Below, piece by piece: positions 8,790 through 17,837 of a stretch of DNA of 64,000 nucleotides. The notes beneath the pieces were generated by a model. It did no database searches. It saw only the letters and a program-made list of their open reading frames with translations, and was not told where the DNA came from. Location: contig CALYZQ010000001.1 in the NCBI GenBank assembly GCA_945609985.1, positions 24,167 to 88,166 on the forward strand. The letters run 5' to 3'. Position numbers and translations under genes: made by a program. Numbering within the stretch: the stretch's first letter is position 1; each line of letters starts with the position of its first letter. The stretch comes from an uncultured Lachnospiraceae bacterium (GTDB taxonomy: Bacteria > Bacillota > Clostridia > Lachnospirales > Lachnospiraceae).

Positions 8790-9416
8790 TTATTGTCTTT
8801 CTTCGTAACGCTTCAATGCCTTTTTCCAATTAATCAGCAAAAACCAGCCCTCCACGTAATCTGCTCTTCTGTTCTGATACTGCAAATAGTATGCATGCTC
8901 CCATACATCCACTAAAAAAATAGGTGTGAAGAGTGTCAAATCAGGCACCTCCTGATTTGCCGTCTGCACAATGGATAATTTACCATCCTCGTCCGTTACA
9001 AGCCATGCCCAGCCGGAGCCGAATTTGGAAACTGCTGCCTGTTTCATCTGCTCCTTACAATTGTCATAAGAGCCAAAATCTCTAACGATGGCATCTGCCA
9101 GACTTCCCTCAGGCTGCTGACCGTCCACGCCCTTCATGGAATCAAAATATAATTCATGGTTATACACACCGCCGCCGTTATTGCGGATAGGTGTCTGTGC
9201 TGCCTTAGGAAGGCTGTCAATATCTGTCAGTAACTCTTTTAAGGTCATCTTCTGTAACTCAGCATAATCCGCCAATGCTTTATTCAGATTATCTACATAG
9301 GTTTTATAATGCTTATCATGATGAAACTTTAAGGTTTCTTCGTCCAGCACGGGACATAGCACATCATACGCGTAAGGTAAGGGACGTACCAAAAAAGGAT
9401 ATGTTTCTTTATTCAT
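8790..9416 (-). CDS. Superoxide dismutase (Fe/Mn family)
   Basis: 208 residues of the iron/manganese superoxide dismutase family, converting superoxide to oxygen and peroxide. The N-terminal helical hairpin is YPFLVRPLPYAYDVL with ligand histidines in LKFHHDKHYKTY and YNHELYF. The C-terminal domain has the D-x-W-E-H ligand motif as LVDVWEHAYYLQYQNRRADY. The 75-residue N-terminal extension of the track ORF is the non-coding inverted-repeat element. The ATG at 9416 (MNKETYPF) follows CGAGGTG. Fe or Mn preference cannot be read from this alone. It has its own terminator, so it is probably monocistronic. Confidence 0.93.
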   Translation of the reverse strand: MNKETYPFLVRPLPYAYDVLCPVLDEETLKFHHDKHYKTYVDNLNKALADYAELQKMTLKELLTDIDSLPKAAQTPIRNNGGGVYNHELYFDSMKGVDGQQPEGSLADAIVRDFGSYDNCKEQMKQAAVSKFGSGWAWLVTDEDGKLSIVQTANQEVPDLTLFTPIFLVDVWEHAYYLQYQNRRADYVEGWFLLINWKKALKRYEERQ

Positions 9417-9474
9417 AGGAACACCTCGTTTTATACTTATTGATTCCTTTTTATGCTGGCGTGCACGCATCCGT

Positions 9475-9713
9475 GGATGGCGGAAGCCAGCGGGGAGACT
9501 TTTTCGTTCGTTGTGAAGGATGGTTGCATTTTCAAGCATTGTGCGAAGTGATACAGGGGAAATCAGCTCATGGATGAGCGATTTAGGCGCGCTCGCACAG
9601 GGATGTGTCTTGCGCGCCGACCCGTAAGATACGAAATCCATTCCGCAATGCTTAGAAAATACCCATCCGCAACTCCGAATCGAAAAAGTCTCCCCCGCTG
9701 GCTCCCGCTATCC
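9475..9713. repeat. Long imperfect inverted-repeat element A
   Basis: The arms at 9475-9506 and 9681-9713 are near-identical inverted copies (GCCAGCGGGGAGACTTTTTCG against CGAAAAAGTCTCCCCCGCTGGC), and similarity continues inward with gaps. The centre contains a hairpin at 9561-9583 (AATC-AGCTCAT-GG-ATGAGC-GATT) flanked by TTAGG. A second element at 20160-20365 shares this core. It lies upstream of sod and downstream of the nhaC terminator. The track ORF across it is not supported. Confidence 0.7.
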
Positions 9714-9736
9714 ACAACTACGTACTCTCCTCATAC

Positions 9737-9774
9737 AAAAAAGGAACCTGCACATATTATATGCAGATTCCCTT
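9737..9774 (-). terminator. Intrinsic terminator after nhaC
   Basis: On the minus strand GGAATCTGCATA-TAATA-TGTGCAGGTTCC forms a 12-bp stem followed by TTTTTTG, a few bases after the antiporter stop. Confidence 0.85.
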
Positions 9775-9780
9775 GAACTT

Positions 9781-11259
9781 TTATACCATATTCACATTTT
9801 TCTTTTTGAAGAATAACAATCCTGCCAGTATCAATACTATACCGATGGCCCAACATATCCAAAAACTTTTTACAAAGCCTGCCACGATATACACTACAAA
9901 GGATACCACTGCCACAAAGATTGCATAGGGTAGCTGTGTGGAAACATGGCTTACATGGTCACAGTCAGCACCTGCCGATGCCATGATTGTCGTATCTGAA
10001 ATGGGTGAACAGTGGTCACCGCACACCGCACCTGCCATACATGCGGAAATCGCAATAATCATCAGTGTATAGTCGGTTGAGCTGAATGCATCTACCACGA
10101 TAGGAATTAAGATTCCAAAGGTACCCCAGCTGGTTCCGGTTGCAAATGCCAGGATGCAGGCAATCACAAAGATAATCGCAGGAAGCAATCCCATCAGACC
10201 TTCTGCACTTCCTTCAATCAGAGCTGCTACATACTCCTTTGCGCCCAAGCTGTCTGTCATACCCTTCAAGGTCCATGCCAGAGTCAGGATCAAAATTGCA
10301 GGAACCATTGCCTTAAAGCCTTCAGGAATACAACTCATTGCTTCCTTCAGATTCATGGAGCGTCTGATTAGGTAATAAATAATAGTAATCACCATTGCGC
10401 AGAAGCTTCCAAGCATCAGACTCACATCAGCATCACTGTCTGAGAAAGCAGTGATAAAGTTTGTGCCGCTGAAGAAACCGCCGGTATATAACATACCTAT
10501 AACACAGCTGATAATTAAAACAATGATAGGGAATACCAGGTCAATAACCTTACCCTCTTTGTCCTTCTTCTCCACAGCCTCTACCTTTGCGGCAAGTGCC
10601 ACAAAAGCATCTTCCTTCTTTCTCATGGGACCGAAATCCACCTTCATAACAACCACCATAATCATAAAGAAAATGGTAAACAATGCATAGAAGTTATACG
10701 GAATTGCTTTTAAAAATAAGACAAAACTATCCTCACCATCCACAAAACCTGCAACTGCCGCAGCCCAGGACGAAATAGGAGCGATAATACAAACCGGAGC
10801 AGCCGTTGCATCAATCAGATATGCCAGCTTTTCCTTGGAAATCTTATGTTTCTCTGCTACGGGACGCATAACACTGCCTACTGTCAGACAGTTGAAATAG
10901 TCATCAATGAAAATCATAACACCCAAAAGAATGGTTGCCAGCTGTGCTCCCACTCTTGACTTGATTTTCTCACCGGCAAAACGTCCGAATGCAGCGGAAC
11001 CTCCCGCTTTATTCATCAGGCATACCATAGCTCCCAAAATTACCAGAAATACCAAGATACCCACTTTACTTTCGTCCGTAAGCGAACCTACAATACCATC
11101 CTGGAAAATGTGGAGTATCGTACCCTCCGGGTTAAAGTTCGCATAGAACAAACCACCCACCAATATTCCTATAAACAGGGAACTGTAAACCTCTTTTGTC
11201 AGTAGCGCCAACACAATTGCGATAAGTGGCGGTACCAACGCCCAAAATGTTGCATACAT
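9781..11259 (-). CDS. Na+/H+ antiporter, NhaC family
   Basis: 492 residues with about 12 membrane spans. It begins MYATFWALVPPLIAIVLALLTKEVYSSLFIGI, typical of the NhaC/ArsB superfamily. Conserved segments are FIDDYFNCLTVGSVMRP, APVCIIAPISSWAAAV, FATGTSWGTFGILIPIV and CMAGAVCGDHCSPISDTTIMAS. The family exchanges sodium for protons across the cell membrane; some relatives carry organic substrates such as malate/lactate or amino acids, so the ion role is by homology. ATG 11259 follows AGAGAGG at about 10 nt. It is 22 bases downstream of the HDOD gene and probably in the same transcript. Confidence 0.88.
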   Translation of the reverse strand: MYATFWALVPPLIAIVLALLTKEVYSSLFIGILVGGLFYANFNPEGTILHIFQDGIVGSLTDESKVGILVFLVILGAMVCLMNKAGGSAAFGRFAGEKIKSRVGAQLATILLGVMIFIDDYFNCLTVGSVMRPVAEKHKISKEKLAYLIDATAAPVCIIAPISSWAAAVAGFVDGEDSFVLFLKAIPYNFYALFTIFFMIMVVVMKVDFGPMRKKEDAFVALAAKVEAVEKKDKEGKVIDLVFPIIVLIISCVIGMLYTGGFFSGTNFITAFSDSDADVSLMLGSFCAMVITIIYYLIRRSMNLKEAMSCIPEGFKAMVPAILILTLAWTLKGMTDSLGAKEYVAALIEGSAEGLMGLLPAIIFVIACILAFATGTSWGTFGILIPIVVDAFSSTDYTLMIIAISACMAGAVCGDHCSPISDTTIMASAGADCDHVSHVSTQLPYAIFVAVVSFVVYIVAGFVKSFWICWAIGIVLILAGLLFFKKKNVNMV

Positions 11260-11281
11260 TGCTTTTGTACCTCTCTTTTAT

Positions 11282-12538
11282 TTATTTTGTTCCGGTCATA
11301 ATCTTTTGATACCAGCATAAGGAATCCTGATAAGCATCATTTATCACATTCATATGAATATCTTTCAGCACCATCTGTCTGGATACCTCCGGCCAGTTGG
11401 CAGCCTCATACTGTTTGATAAAGTCAAGCACCGGTGCCAGCTCTCCCTGACCATGAATCAGAGCATCGCTGATTTTCTTGGATACCTGTACAATCTCCAA
11501 TGCCTCAGTCATACTCTTGTCCAAAATCACATCCAGCACTGAGAATATACCCATAAGGAACAACTCGTCCGCATTCATTGCAAGTCCAAATGCCACCGCC
11601 AGATTCTCGGCAAACTTTGCACGAAGCAGGGACACTCTCGTAATTTCGCTGGGTTTGTCCGCATACAGTTCATTTACCACTGCAGTATTTATCCATTTCT
11701 TAAGCTCTCGCTGACCAAGCATTGCCGCTGCATGACGGATAGAAGTAATTTCAGAATTGATTGCAATTCTGTTAACTATCTTTAGAAGCGAAATCGTAAG
11801 TGCCGTATCCCGACCGATAATATCTGCCGCCTGAGTCAGCTCGAAATTCTTATTGTTTACAATATTCAACAAATCAATGTAATTCACCTTAAGGGGAGCC
11901 ACTTCATTCTGCCCCTTTGTCACCGGCATACGATAGAAATTACCTTCAAACAGGTCATAGCCACCCTGCGCTTTCACTGCTTCAAAGGCTTCCACGGATT
12001 CCAGATTGCCCGCACAAAGCTTTGCATCAGGATACAACTTTTCAAAATAAATCTTCGCCTTGTCAAGCGCCACCTTACGGCTGTTTATAAAAACATAGTC
12101 CATCAGCTGTAAAATCGGTCTATGCGCCTCAAATTCAGAAACCGCAAGCTTTCTCACCGCAAGCTTATAGCCTCTCTCTTTCAATTCCTTAAGTCTGTTC
12201 AAATACATCTCCACCGGCGGAATCGTATTGTCAAACAAAAGCACAATCTTGGAGCGGGGCGCGTCGCACTGACTCTCTATATCTGCAAACACAGCCATAT
12301 TATTGACCGGCACAAATATCTCCTTGCCTCCGGACATAGTCTCAAGGCCGACCTTCTGAATCATTTCAAGCCCCGTAACTCTCATGGCACCATCATTTTG
12401 CCCTGTTCCCAAAAGCATGGGATTTAATAAATAGTTGTTCTTCTGAGAGAAAATGGAGTAAGCACATACTGCCATATTCTCATCAAATAACGGAATTAAT
12501 GCCATTAACATGTCATCCACCCTTACGATGTCTCCCAT
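11282..12538 (-). CDS. HDOD-domain signalling protein with degenerate EAL-like N-terminus (YuxH type)
   Basis: 418 residues. The first 190 look like an EAL-type barrel without catalytic residues: no ExL motif is seen, and the remnants are IVLLFDNTIPPVEMYLNRLKEL and GYDLFEGNFY. Residues about 200-400 form an HDOD domain (NYIDLLNIVNNKNFELTQAADIIGRDTALTISLLKIVN), followed by AAAMLGQRELKKWIN. HDOD proteins are regulatory, without proven enzymatic activity. The track start MGDIVRVDD has only AAAGGG upstream. A start at MLMALIPLF (12511) would match the usual family N-terminus, so the start is uncertain. Linked to the antiporter gene. Confidence 0.78.
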   Translation of the reverse strand: MGDIVRVDDMLMALIPLFDENMAVCAYSIFSQKNNYLLNPMLLGTGQNDGAMRVTGLEMIQKVGLETMSGGKEIFVPVNNMAVFADIESQCDAPRSKIVLLFDNTIPPVEMYLNRLKELKERGYKLAVRKLAVSEFEAHRPILQLMDYVFINSRKVALDKAKIYFEKLYPDAKLCAGNLESVEAFEAVKAQGGYDLFEGNFYRMPVTKGQNEVAPLKVNYIDLLNIVNNKNFELTQAADIIGRDTALTISLLKIVNRIAINSEITSIRHAAAMLGQRELKKWINTAVVNELYADKPSEITRVSLLRAKFAENLAVAFGLAMNADELFLMGIFSVLDVILDKSMTEALEIVQVSKKISDALIHGQGELAPVLDFIKQYEAANWPEVSRQMVLKDIHMNVINDAYQDSLCWYQKIMTGTK

Positions 12539-12596
12539 CGCCCTTTCTCTTAAGATATTTTAACATATTTCGATAGGGTTGACTATAGTTAGTTTC

Positions 12597-12643
12597 AAAA
12601 AACAACCTCAAAACAGGCATCTGTATGCCCATTTCGAGGTTGC
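12597..12643 (-). terminator. Intrinsic terminator after purL
   Basis: On the minus strand CAACCTCGAAATGGGCAT and ATGCCTGTTTTGAGGTTG pair around ACAG and run into TTTTTTG. It is strong and lies about 25 bases past the purL stop. Confidence 0.88.
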
Positions 12644-12665
12644 TGATTTTACATTCATATTCTAA

Positions 12666-15600
12666 TTACTTAAAGTACGCTACACCGGACTCGAAGATCT
12701 TCAAATCCTGCTCGCCGTAGATATTCATGGCTACTGCCACATCACGTCTCTCGGAATGTGCCATCTTACCGAAGCAACGTCCGTCGGGAGAGGTGATACC
12801 TTCGATTGCACAGTAGGAACCGTTGATGTTGTACTCCTCATCCATGGATATATTACCATTCTGGTCGCAATACTGGGTAGCTACCTGGCCGTTTGCAAAG
12901 AGCTTATCCAGCCATTCCTTGGGAGCTACGAAACGTCCCTCGCCGTGGGATGCGGGATTACAGTAGGTTGCTCCAAGCTCTGCGCCCTGTAACCAGGGAG
13001 ACTTATTGGAAACCACCTTGATGTATGCCATCTTGGAGATATGGCGGTTGATGGTATTGAAGGTCAGGGTAGGAGAATCCTCCTTCTGTCCCACAACCTC
13101 GCCGTAAGGTACCAGACCCAGCTTAATCAAAGCCTGGAATCCGTTACAGATACCAAGTGCCAGACCATCGCGCTCGTTAAGAAGCTTCATAACTGCTTCC
13201 TTCATCTTTGCATTCTGGAATGCAGTTGCAAAGAACTTCGCACTACCATCGGGTTCATCACCTGCGGAGAAGCCGCCGGGGAACATGATAATCTGTGCCT
13301 GTGCGATTGCCTTCTCAAACTCGTCTACTGATTCTCTGATATCCTGTGCGCTCAAATTCTTAAATACCTTGGTGATTACATTTGCACCGGCTCTCTCAAA
13401 TGCCTTGGTACTGTCGTATTCACAGTTGGTACCGGGGAATACGGGAATAAATACGGTAGGCTTAGCAATCTTGTTCTTGCATACATAAATGCTGTCTGCC
13501 TTGTAAAGAGGGCTCTCTACGGGAGTGGTCTCCTTCACAGCCTTTGTAGGGAATACCTTCTCAAGCTTAGATGTCCATGCTTTCAAAGCCTCGTCCATGG
13601 AAATCTTCACGTCACCGTATACAAACTCAGCCGCATCAGTAACGGTACCGATTACAGTGTAAGCAAGCTTCTTCTCTGCAAGAAGTGCAAGCTTATCTAC
13701 AGGTATTTCCACGATAATATCGCCAAGTCCGTTGCCGAACAATGCCTCTTTGCTCACGGAAGCATCTACAGTCACACCCATCTTATTACCGAATGCCATC
13801 TTGGATACGGCTGCTGCCACACCCTTTGCATCCAGCGCATAAGCGGATACAATTGCCTTATTTACAATCAACTCATGAATTGCATCGTAAAGCGCTGCTA
13901 CTGCCTCATATACAGGTACATCGAATTCATCCTTCTCAATTGAGAAACGAACCAGCTTATTACCTGCCTCCTTAAGTTCAGGAGTCACTACCTCACCGTG
14001 CTTTGCAATATCCACTGCAAAGGAAACCAATGTGGGAGGTACATCAATATCATTGAAGGTACCGGACATGGAATCCTTACCACCGATGGAAGGAAGTCCA
14101 AATCCCATCTGTGCATCATAAGCACCGAGAAGTGCTGCAAAAGGCTGGCTCCAACGCTCAGGCTCGTTTGACATTCTGCGGAAATACTCCTGGAAGGTGA
14201 AACGAATCTTGCTAAAGTCACCACCGGAGGCTACAATCTTCGCCATGGATTCCACTACTGCATACACTGCTCCGTGGTAAGGGCTCCAGCTTGACAGATA
14301 AGGATCAAAGCCGTAGCTCATCATGGTCACGGTATCGGTCTTACCCTTTAATACGGGAAGCTTTGCAATCATGGACTGAGTCTCGGTGAGCTGATATTTA
14401 CCACCGTAAGGCATCAGTACACTGGCTGCTCCGATGGAGGAGTCAAACATTTCTACCAGACCCTTCTGGGAGCATACGTTCAAATCATTTAACAAGGTAA
14501 GCCATGCAGCCTTTACATCACCTGCCGCAAGCTTCTCACCCACTGCGGGAACGGACCATTTTTCAAAGTAATTGTCTTCCTTTGCAGGAATATCAACCTT
14601 AACGGTAGTCTCCTGATGAGCACCGTTGGTGTCGAGAAATGCACGCTTTAAGTCTACAATCTTCTTACCTCTCCAATTGAGAACCAGTCTGGGCTCCTCG
14701 GTTACCACTGCAACGGATACTGCCTCCAGGTTCTCCTCTGCGGCATATCCTAAGAAAGCGTCTACATCCTTAGGGTCAACCACTACTGCCATACGCTCCT
14801 GAGACTCGGAAATGGCAAGCTCGGTACCGTCAAGACCCGCATACTTCTTGGGCACCTTGTCCAAATCTACGGTAAGACCGTCTGCAAGCTCACCGATTGC
14901 CACAGATACACCGCCTGCACCAAAATCATTACACTTCTTAATTAACTTACTAACTTCCTCTCTGCGGAACAGTCTCTGAATCTTACGCTCGGTAGGCGCA
15001 TTACCCTTCTGTACCTCAGCACCACAGGTCTCAATGGAGGCCTCTGTATGTACCTTGGAGGAACCGGTAGCACCACCGCAGCCGTCACGTCCGGTACGTC
15101 CGCCGAGCAGGATAATGATATCGCCGGGATCGGAGGTCTCACGGATAACGTTCTTTCTGGGAGCAGCGCCCATAACGGCACCAATCTCCATTCTCTTAGC
15201 CACATAATTAGGATGATAAATCTCTTTTACAAAGCCGGTAGCAAGACCAATCTGGTTACCATAGGAGGAGTAACCGCTAGCCGCACCGCGTACAAGCTTC
15301 TTCTGGGACAACTTACCCTTTAAGGTATCTGCAACAGGAACGGTAGGATCAGCCGCACCGGTCACACGCATTGCCTGATATACATAGCCACGTCCGGAAA
15401 GAGGATCACGGATAGCACCCCCCAGACAGGTAGCCGCACCACCGAAGGGCTCAATCTCAGTAGGATGGTTGTGGGTCTCGTTTTTGAAGAATACAAGCCA
15501 CTCCTCAGTCTCTACGTGATCACCATAATCCATTTCCACAGGTACTACTACGGAACAAGCATTGATTTCATCGGATTCCTCCATATCTGCGAGCTTTCCG

Positions 15601-16463
15601 TCCTTCTTAAGCTTTCTCATCGCCATAAGAGCCAAATCCATCAGGCAGACAAACTTGTCCTTTCTGCCTGCAAAAATTTCAGCTCTGGTATCCAGATAGT
15701 TCTGATAGGTCCCCTCAATGGGAGCACGATAATAACCGTCTCCGAAAGCCACATCTGTAAGCTCGGTGGAGAAGGTGGTATGACGGCAATGATCAGACCA
15801 ATAGGTATCAAGCACGCGTATCTCTGTCATGGAAGGATCACGCTTCTCATCATTCTTAAAATAATTCTGGATATGCAAAAAGTCCTTGAAGGTCATAGCA
15901 AGACCAAGGGAATCATACAATTCCTTTAACTTGTCCTCTGCCATATCTGCAAAGCCGTCGAATATGGACACATCCGCAGGCTCATCAAATACGGTAACCA
16001 GGGTTTCGGGCTTCTCCATATCGGTCTCTCTGGAATCCACAGGGTTGATACAGTAGGACTTAATCTTTGCAAATTCTTCCTCTGTAATATCTCCCTCAAT
16101 CAGATAGGTAACTGCTGTTCTGATAATAGGTTCCTCATTTTCATTCAAAAACTGCACACACTGAACAGCAGAATCTGCACGCTGGTCAAACTGACCGGGC
16201 AGAAACTCTACGGAAAACACCTTTCCGTTTGCAGGAATAGCGATTTCCTCTTCATACAAATCATCAACAGGCGGCTCTGAAAATACCGTCTTACAAGCCT
16301 TGGCAAAAACCTCATCTGAAATATTTTCCACGTCATAGCGGATAAACTCGCGGACATTGTCCACACTGATACCCAGATAATTCTTAAGCTCCTCGTGCAG
16401 CTCTTTTGCCTTGACTGCAAAGGGTTCTTTCTTTTCTACGTAGATACGTCTTACGTTTCCCAT
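12666..16463 (-). CDS. purL: Phosphoribosylformylglycinamidine synthase, single-chain type
   Basis: 1265 residues carrying out the fourth step of purine synthesis (FGAR + Gln + ATP to FGAM). The fused architecture holds an N-terminal PurS-like part (about 1-150), two AIRS-like synthetase modules (HHCRHTTF-type motif DTYWSDHCRHTTF; FGGAATCLGGAIRDPLSGRG; GIGGKDSMSG-type motif PSIGGKDSMSG) and a C-terminal glutamine amidotransferase (IPVFPGTNCEYDST, FPGGFSAGDEPDGSAKF, catalytic Cys in LGICNGFQALIKLG). Bacillus splits this into purS, purL and purQ. ATG 16463 follows GGAGGATTCAAC. It has its own promoter and terminator. Confidence 0.96.
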   Translation of the reverse strand: MGNVRRIYVEKKEPFAVKAKELHEELKNYLGISVDNVREFIRYDVENISDEVFAKACKTVFSEPPVDDLYEEEIAIPANGKVFSVEFLPGQFDQRADSAVQCVQFLNENEEPIIRTAVTYLIEGDITEEEFAKIKSYCINPVDSRETDMEKPETLVTVFDEPADVSIFDGFADMAEDKLKELYDSLGLAMTFKDFLHIQNYFKNDEKRDPSMTEIRVLDTYWSDHCRHTTFSTELTDVAFGDGYYRAPIEGTYQNYLDTRAEIFAGRKDKFVCLMDLALMAMRKLKKDGKLADMEESDEINACSVVVPVEMDYGDHVETEEWLVFFKNETHNHPTEIEPFGGAATCLGGAIRDPLSGRGYVYQAMRVTGAADPTVPVADTLKGKLSQKKLVRGAASGYSSYGNQIGLATGFVKEIYHPNYVAKRMEIGAVMGAAPRKNVIRETSDPGDIIILLGGRTGRDGCGGATGSSKVHTEASIETCGAEVQKGNAPTERKIQRLFRREEVSKLIKKCNDFGAGGVSVAIGELADGLTVDLDKVPKKYAGLDGTELAISESQERMAVVVDPKDVDAFLGYAAEENLEAVSVAVVTEEPRLVLNWRGKKIVDLKRAFLDTNGAHQETTVKVDIPAKEDNYFEKWSVPAVGEKLAAGDVKAAWLTLLNDLNVCSQKGLVEMFDSSIGAASVLMPYGGKYQLTETQSMIAKLPVLKGKTDTVTMMSYGFDPYLSSWSPYHGAVYAVVESMAKIVASGGDFSKIRFTFQEYFRRMSNEPERWSQPFAALLGAYDAQMGFGLPSIGGKDSMSGTFNDIDVPPTLVSFAVDIAKHGEVVTPELKEAGNKLVRFSIEKDEFDVPVYEAVAALYDAIHELIVNKAIVSAYALDAKGVAAAVSKMAFGNKMGVTVDASVSKEALFGNGLGDIIVEIPVDKLALLAEKKLAYTVIGTVTDAAEFVYGDVKISMDEALKAWTSKLEKVFPTKAVKETTPVESPLYKADSIYVCKNKIAKPTVFIPVFPGTNCEYDSTKAFERAGANVITKVFKNLSAQDIRESVDEFEKAIAQAQIIMFPGGFSAGDEPDGSAKFFATAFQNAKMKEAVMKLLNERDGLALGICNGFQALIKLGLVPYGEVVGQKEDSPTLTFNTINRHISKMAYIKVVSNKSPWLQGAELGATYCNPASHGEGRFVAPKEWLDKLFANGQVATQYCDQNGNISMDEEYNINGSYCAIEGITSPDGRCFGKMAHSERRDVAVAMNIYGEQDLKIFESGVAYFK

Positions 16464-16526
16464 GTTGAATCCTCCGATTATTTAATATTTATATGCACCC
16501 TTAACGGGTAATTACCATTCGCTTCT

Positions 16527-16555
16527 ATGATACAACGAAAGTTTCTCTATCACAA
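16527..16555 (-). promoter_or_regulatory. Sigma-A-type promoter for purL
   Basis: On the minus strand TTGTGA, 17 bases, then TATCAT, about 60 bases before the purL start. No purine riboswitch aptamer was recognised in the short leader. Confidence 0.6.
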
Positions 16556-16574
16556 TAGCACAAAACAACAAAAT

Positions 16575-16602
16575 TGGGTAAAATTTAAGAAAATTCTACC
16601 CA
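16575..16602 (-). terminator. Terminator of the TetR transcription unit
   Basis: On the minus strand GGGTAGAATTTT-CTT-AAATTTTACCC is followed by AATTTTGTTGTTTTG. It lies 8 bases after the regulator's stop. Confidence 0.7.
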
Positions 16603-16609
16603 AATTCTA

Positions 16610-17194
16610 CTAATCCTCCACGCCGAGTCCGTTTAAGATGTAAAGTATTTCTCTGTCCACCGCCTCGGATGTGATACCGATGGTCTGAGCGGAAATCTTT
16701 AAGCCCTCCAGTACGAACATGATATTGCGGGCCGTCCCTTCGCAATCCTCACAATAGAACTCTCCGTTCTCAACACCTGTCTCAATCAACTTTTCAATAA
16801 TCTTTACAGCTGAATCAAACTGCTTTTTCAACACATTATCCTTCTTGGGCAGATTGTTTTCAAAATAAAATTCGTACACTGCCTGTGTGAGGGTATCCTT
16901 CTTGCGTAAAAGCTCCTTTTTCTGCTCTCTTAAGAAGAGTAATAAAATATCTGCAGCTGTGGCATCCTCCTTGATGCTGTCGGAAAAGACATCGTCCGTC
17001 TCCTCGCTCTCTAATCTGAGAACCTCCATAAATATCTGGCTGGTGCTCTCAAAATAAAGGTATAAACCACCTCTACTGATATCGCAGGCTTCCACAATGT
17101 CCTTCATGGTAACTTTTTTAAAGCCCTTTTCCACAAAGACCTTTCTGGCAGTCTCCACTATATATTTCTTCTTCTGTACCGATTTCTCGCCCAT
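16610..17194 (-). CDS. TetR/AcrR family transcriptional regulator
   Basis: 194 residues. The N-terminal TetR helix-turn-helix spans KYIVETARKVFVEKGFKKVTMKDIVEACDISRGGLYLYFESTSQIFMEVL. The C-terminal ligand domain is alpha-helical and not diagnostic. The track ORF starts too early; ATG 17194 (MGEKSVQKKK) follows GGAGGAAGTA. It starts 17 bases after the small DUF gene and is divergent from the 760-residue cNMP-domain gene. Its regulated genes are unknown; the adjacent small gene and the divergent neighbour are the natural candidates. Confidence 0.9.
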   Translation of the reverse strand: MGEKSVQKKKYIVETARKVFVEKGFKKVTMKDIVEACDISRGGLYLYFESTSQIFMEVLRLESEETDDVFSDSIKEDATAADILLLFLREQKKELLRKKDTLTQAVYEFYFENNLPKKDNVLKKQFDSAVKIIEKLIETGVENGEFYCEDCEGTARNIMFVLEGLKISAQTIGITSEAVDREILYILNGLGVED

Positions 17195-17211
17195 TACTTC
17201 CTCCGCGCCTC

Positions 17212-17688
17212 TTACACGTTCCCTTGAACGTATATAGGCTGATCCCAATACTCTATAATTTCCTTCATCTGCTTTAATATCAGATAAAAGATTTCTTCCT
17301 GCATCGCTTCATTCCACAGGGTGCCTTTTACTCTTCCACCCAGCACATACTTGGAAAGAATCCCTTTTAACAAGTCCCACTCTCTCCAGCCGGCCTTTAT
17401 AATGGCCTTGCGCTCATCCTCATGGGTCTTTAAGCGATTGCGCGTAAATACATACTGATAATTTTTCTCCATGAGAGAACTCTTAGAGGCCTCTCTCACA
17501 AAATTCATTAACGTGCCATCATACACAGGAAACTTTAACGTTCCTTCGCCTATGTTGTCACCCTGATAGGTTGCACTCACCGATTTTCCCGCATGCTGCT
17601 CAAGCCAGGGTAAATATCGAAGCAATGGCATAACCGCTTCCTTATACTCTGCGATTATTCTCTGTCTGTACTCCAAATCCTTCTCCAT
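17212..17688 (-). CDS. Uncharacterised small soluble protein (probably DUF6508 family)
   Basis: 158 residues, no signal peptide or membrane span. The C-terminal half has WREWDLLKGILSKYVLGGRVKGTLWNEAM followed by IFYLILKQMKEIIEYWD, which I recall as typical of the DUF6508 family in Clostridia, but this is from memory. ATG 17688 (MEKDLEYRQRI) follows GGGAGGTGTCATT. It is co-directional with and 17 bases ahead of the TetR gene, suggesting one transcript. Function unknown. Confidence 0.65.
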   Translation of the reverse strand: MEKDLEYRQRIIAEYKEAVMPLLRYLPWLEQHAGKSVSATYQGDNIGEGTLKFPVYDGTLMNFVREASKSSLMEKNYQYVFTRNRLKTHEDERKAIIKAGWREWDLLKGILSKYVLGGRVKGTLWNEAMQEEIFYLILKQMKEIIEYWDQPIYVQGNV

Positions 17689-17837
17689 AATGACACCTCC
17701 CAACAAAAAATGACACATATGTATTTTTATTTTATCACATTTTTATTAAAAGTACAGTAATAATTTCATATACTTTATGAAAATTTTGTAGTATAATGTT
17801 ATTACTATATATATGTAAGGGTAAAGTGGAGAAAGAT

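Noticed and set aside
9417-9641. 75-residue N-terminal extension of superoxide dismutase
   Set aside because: The extension is the inverted-repeat element; the family start MNKETYPF at 9416 has a proper ribosome-binding site.
9475-9713. Element A as an insertion sequence
   Set aside because: Only 240 bases, no transposase frame and no clear target duplication seen.
16464-16609. Possible purine riboswitch upstream of purL
   Set aside because: The region holds a promoter and the TetR terminator; no three-way junction core was found.
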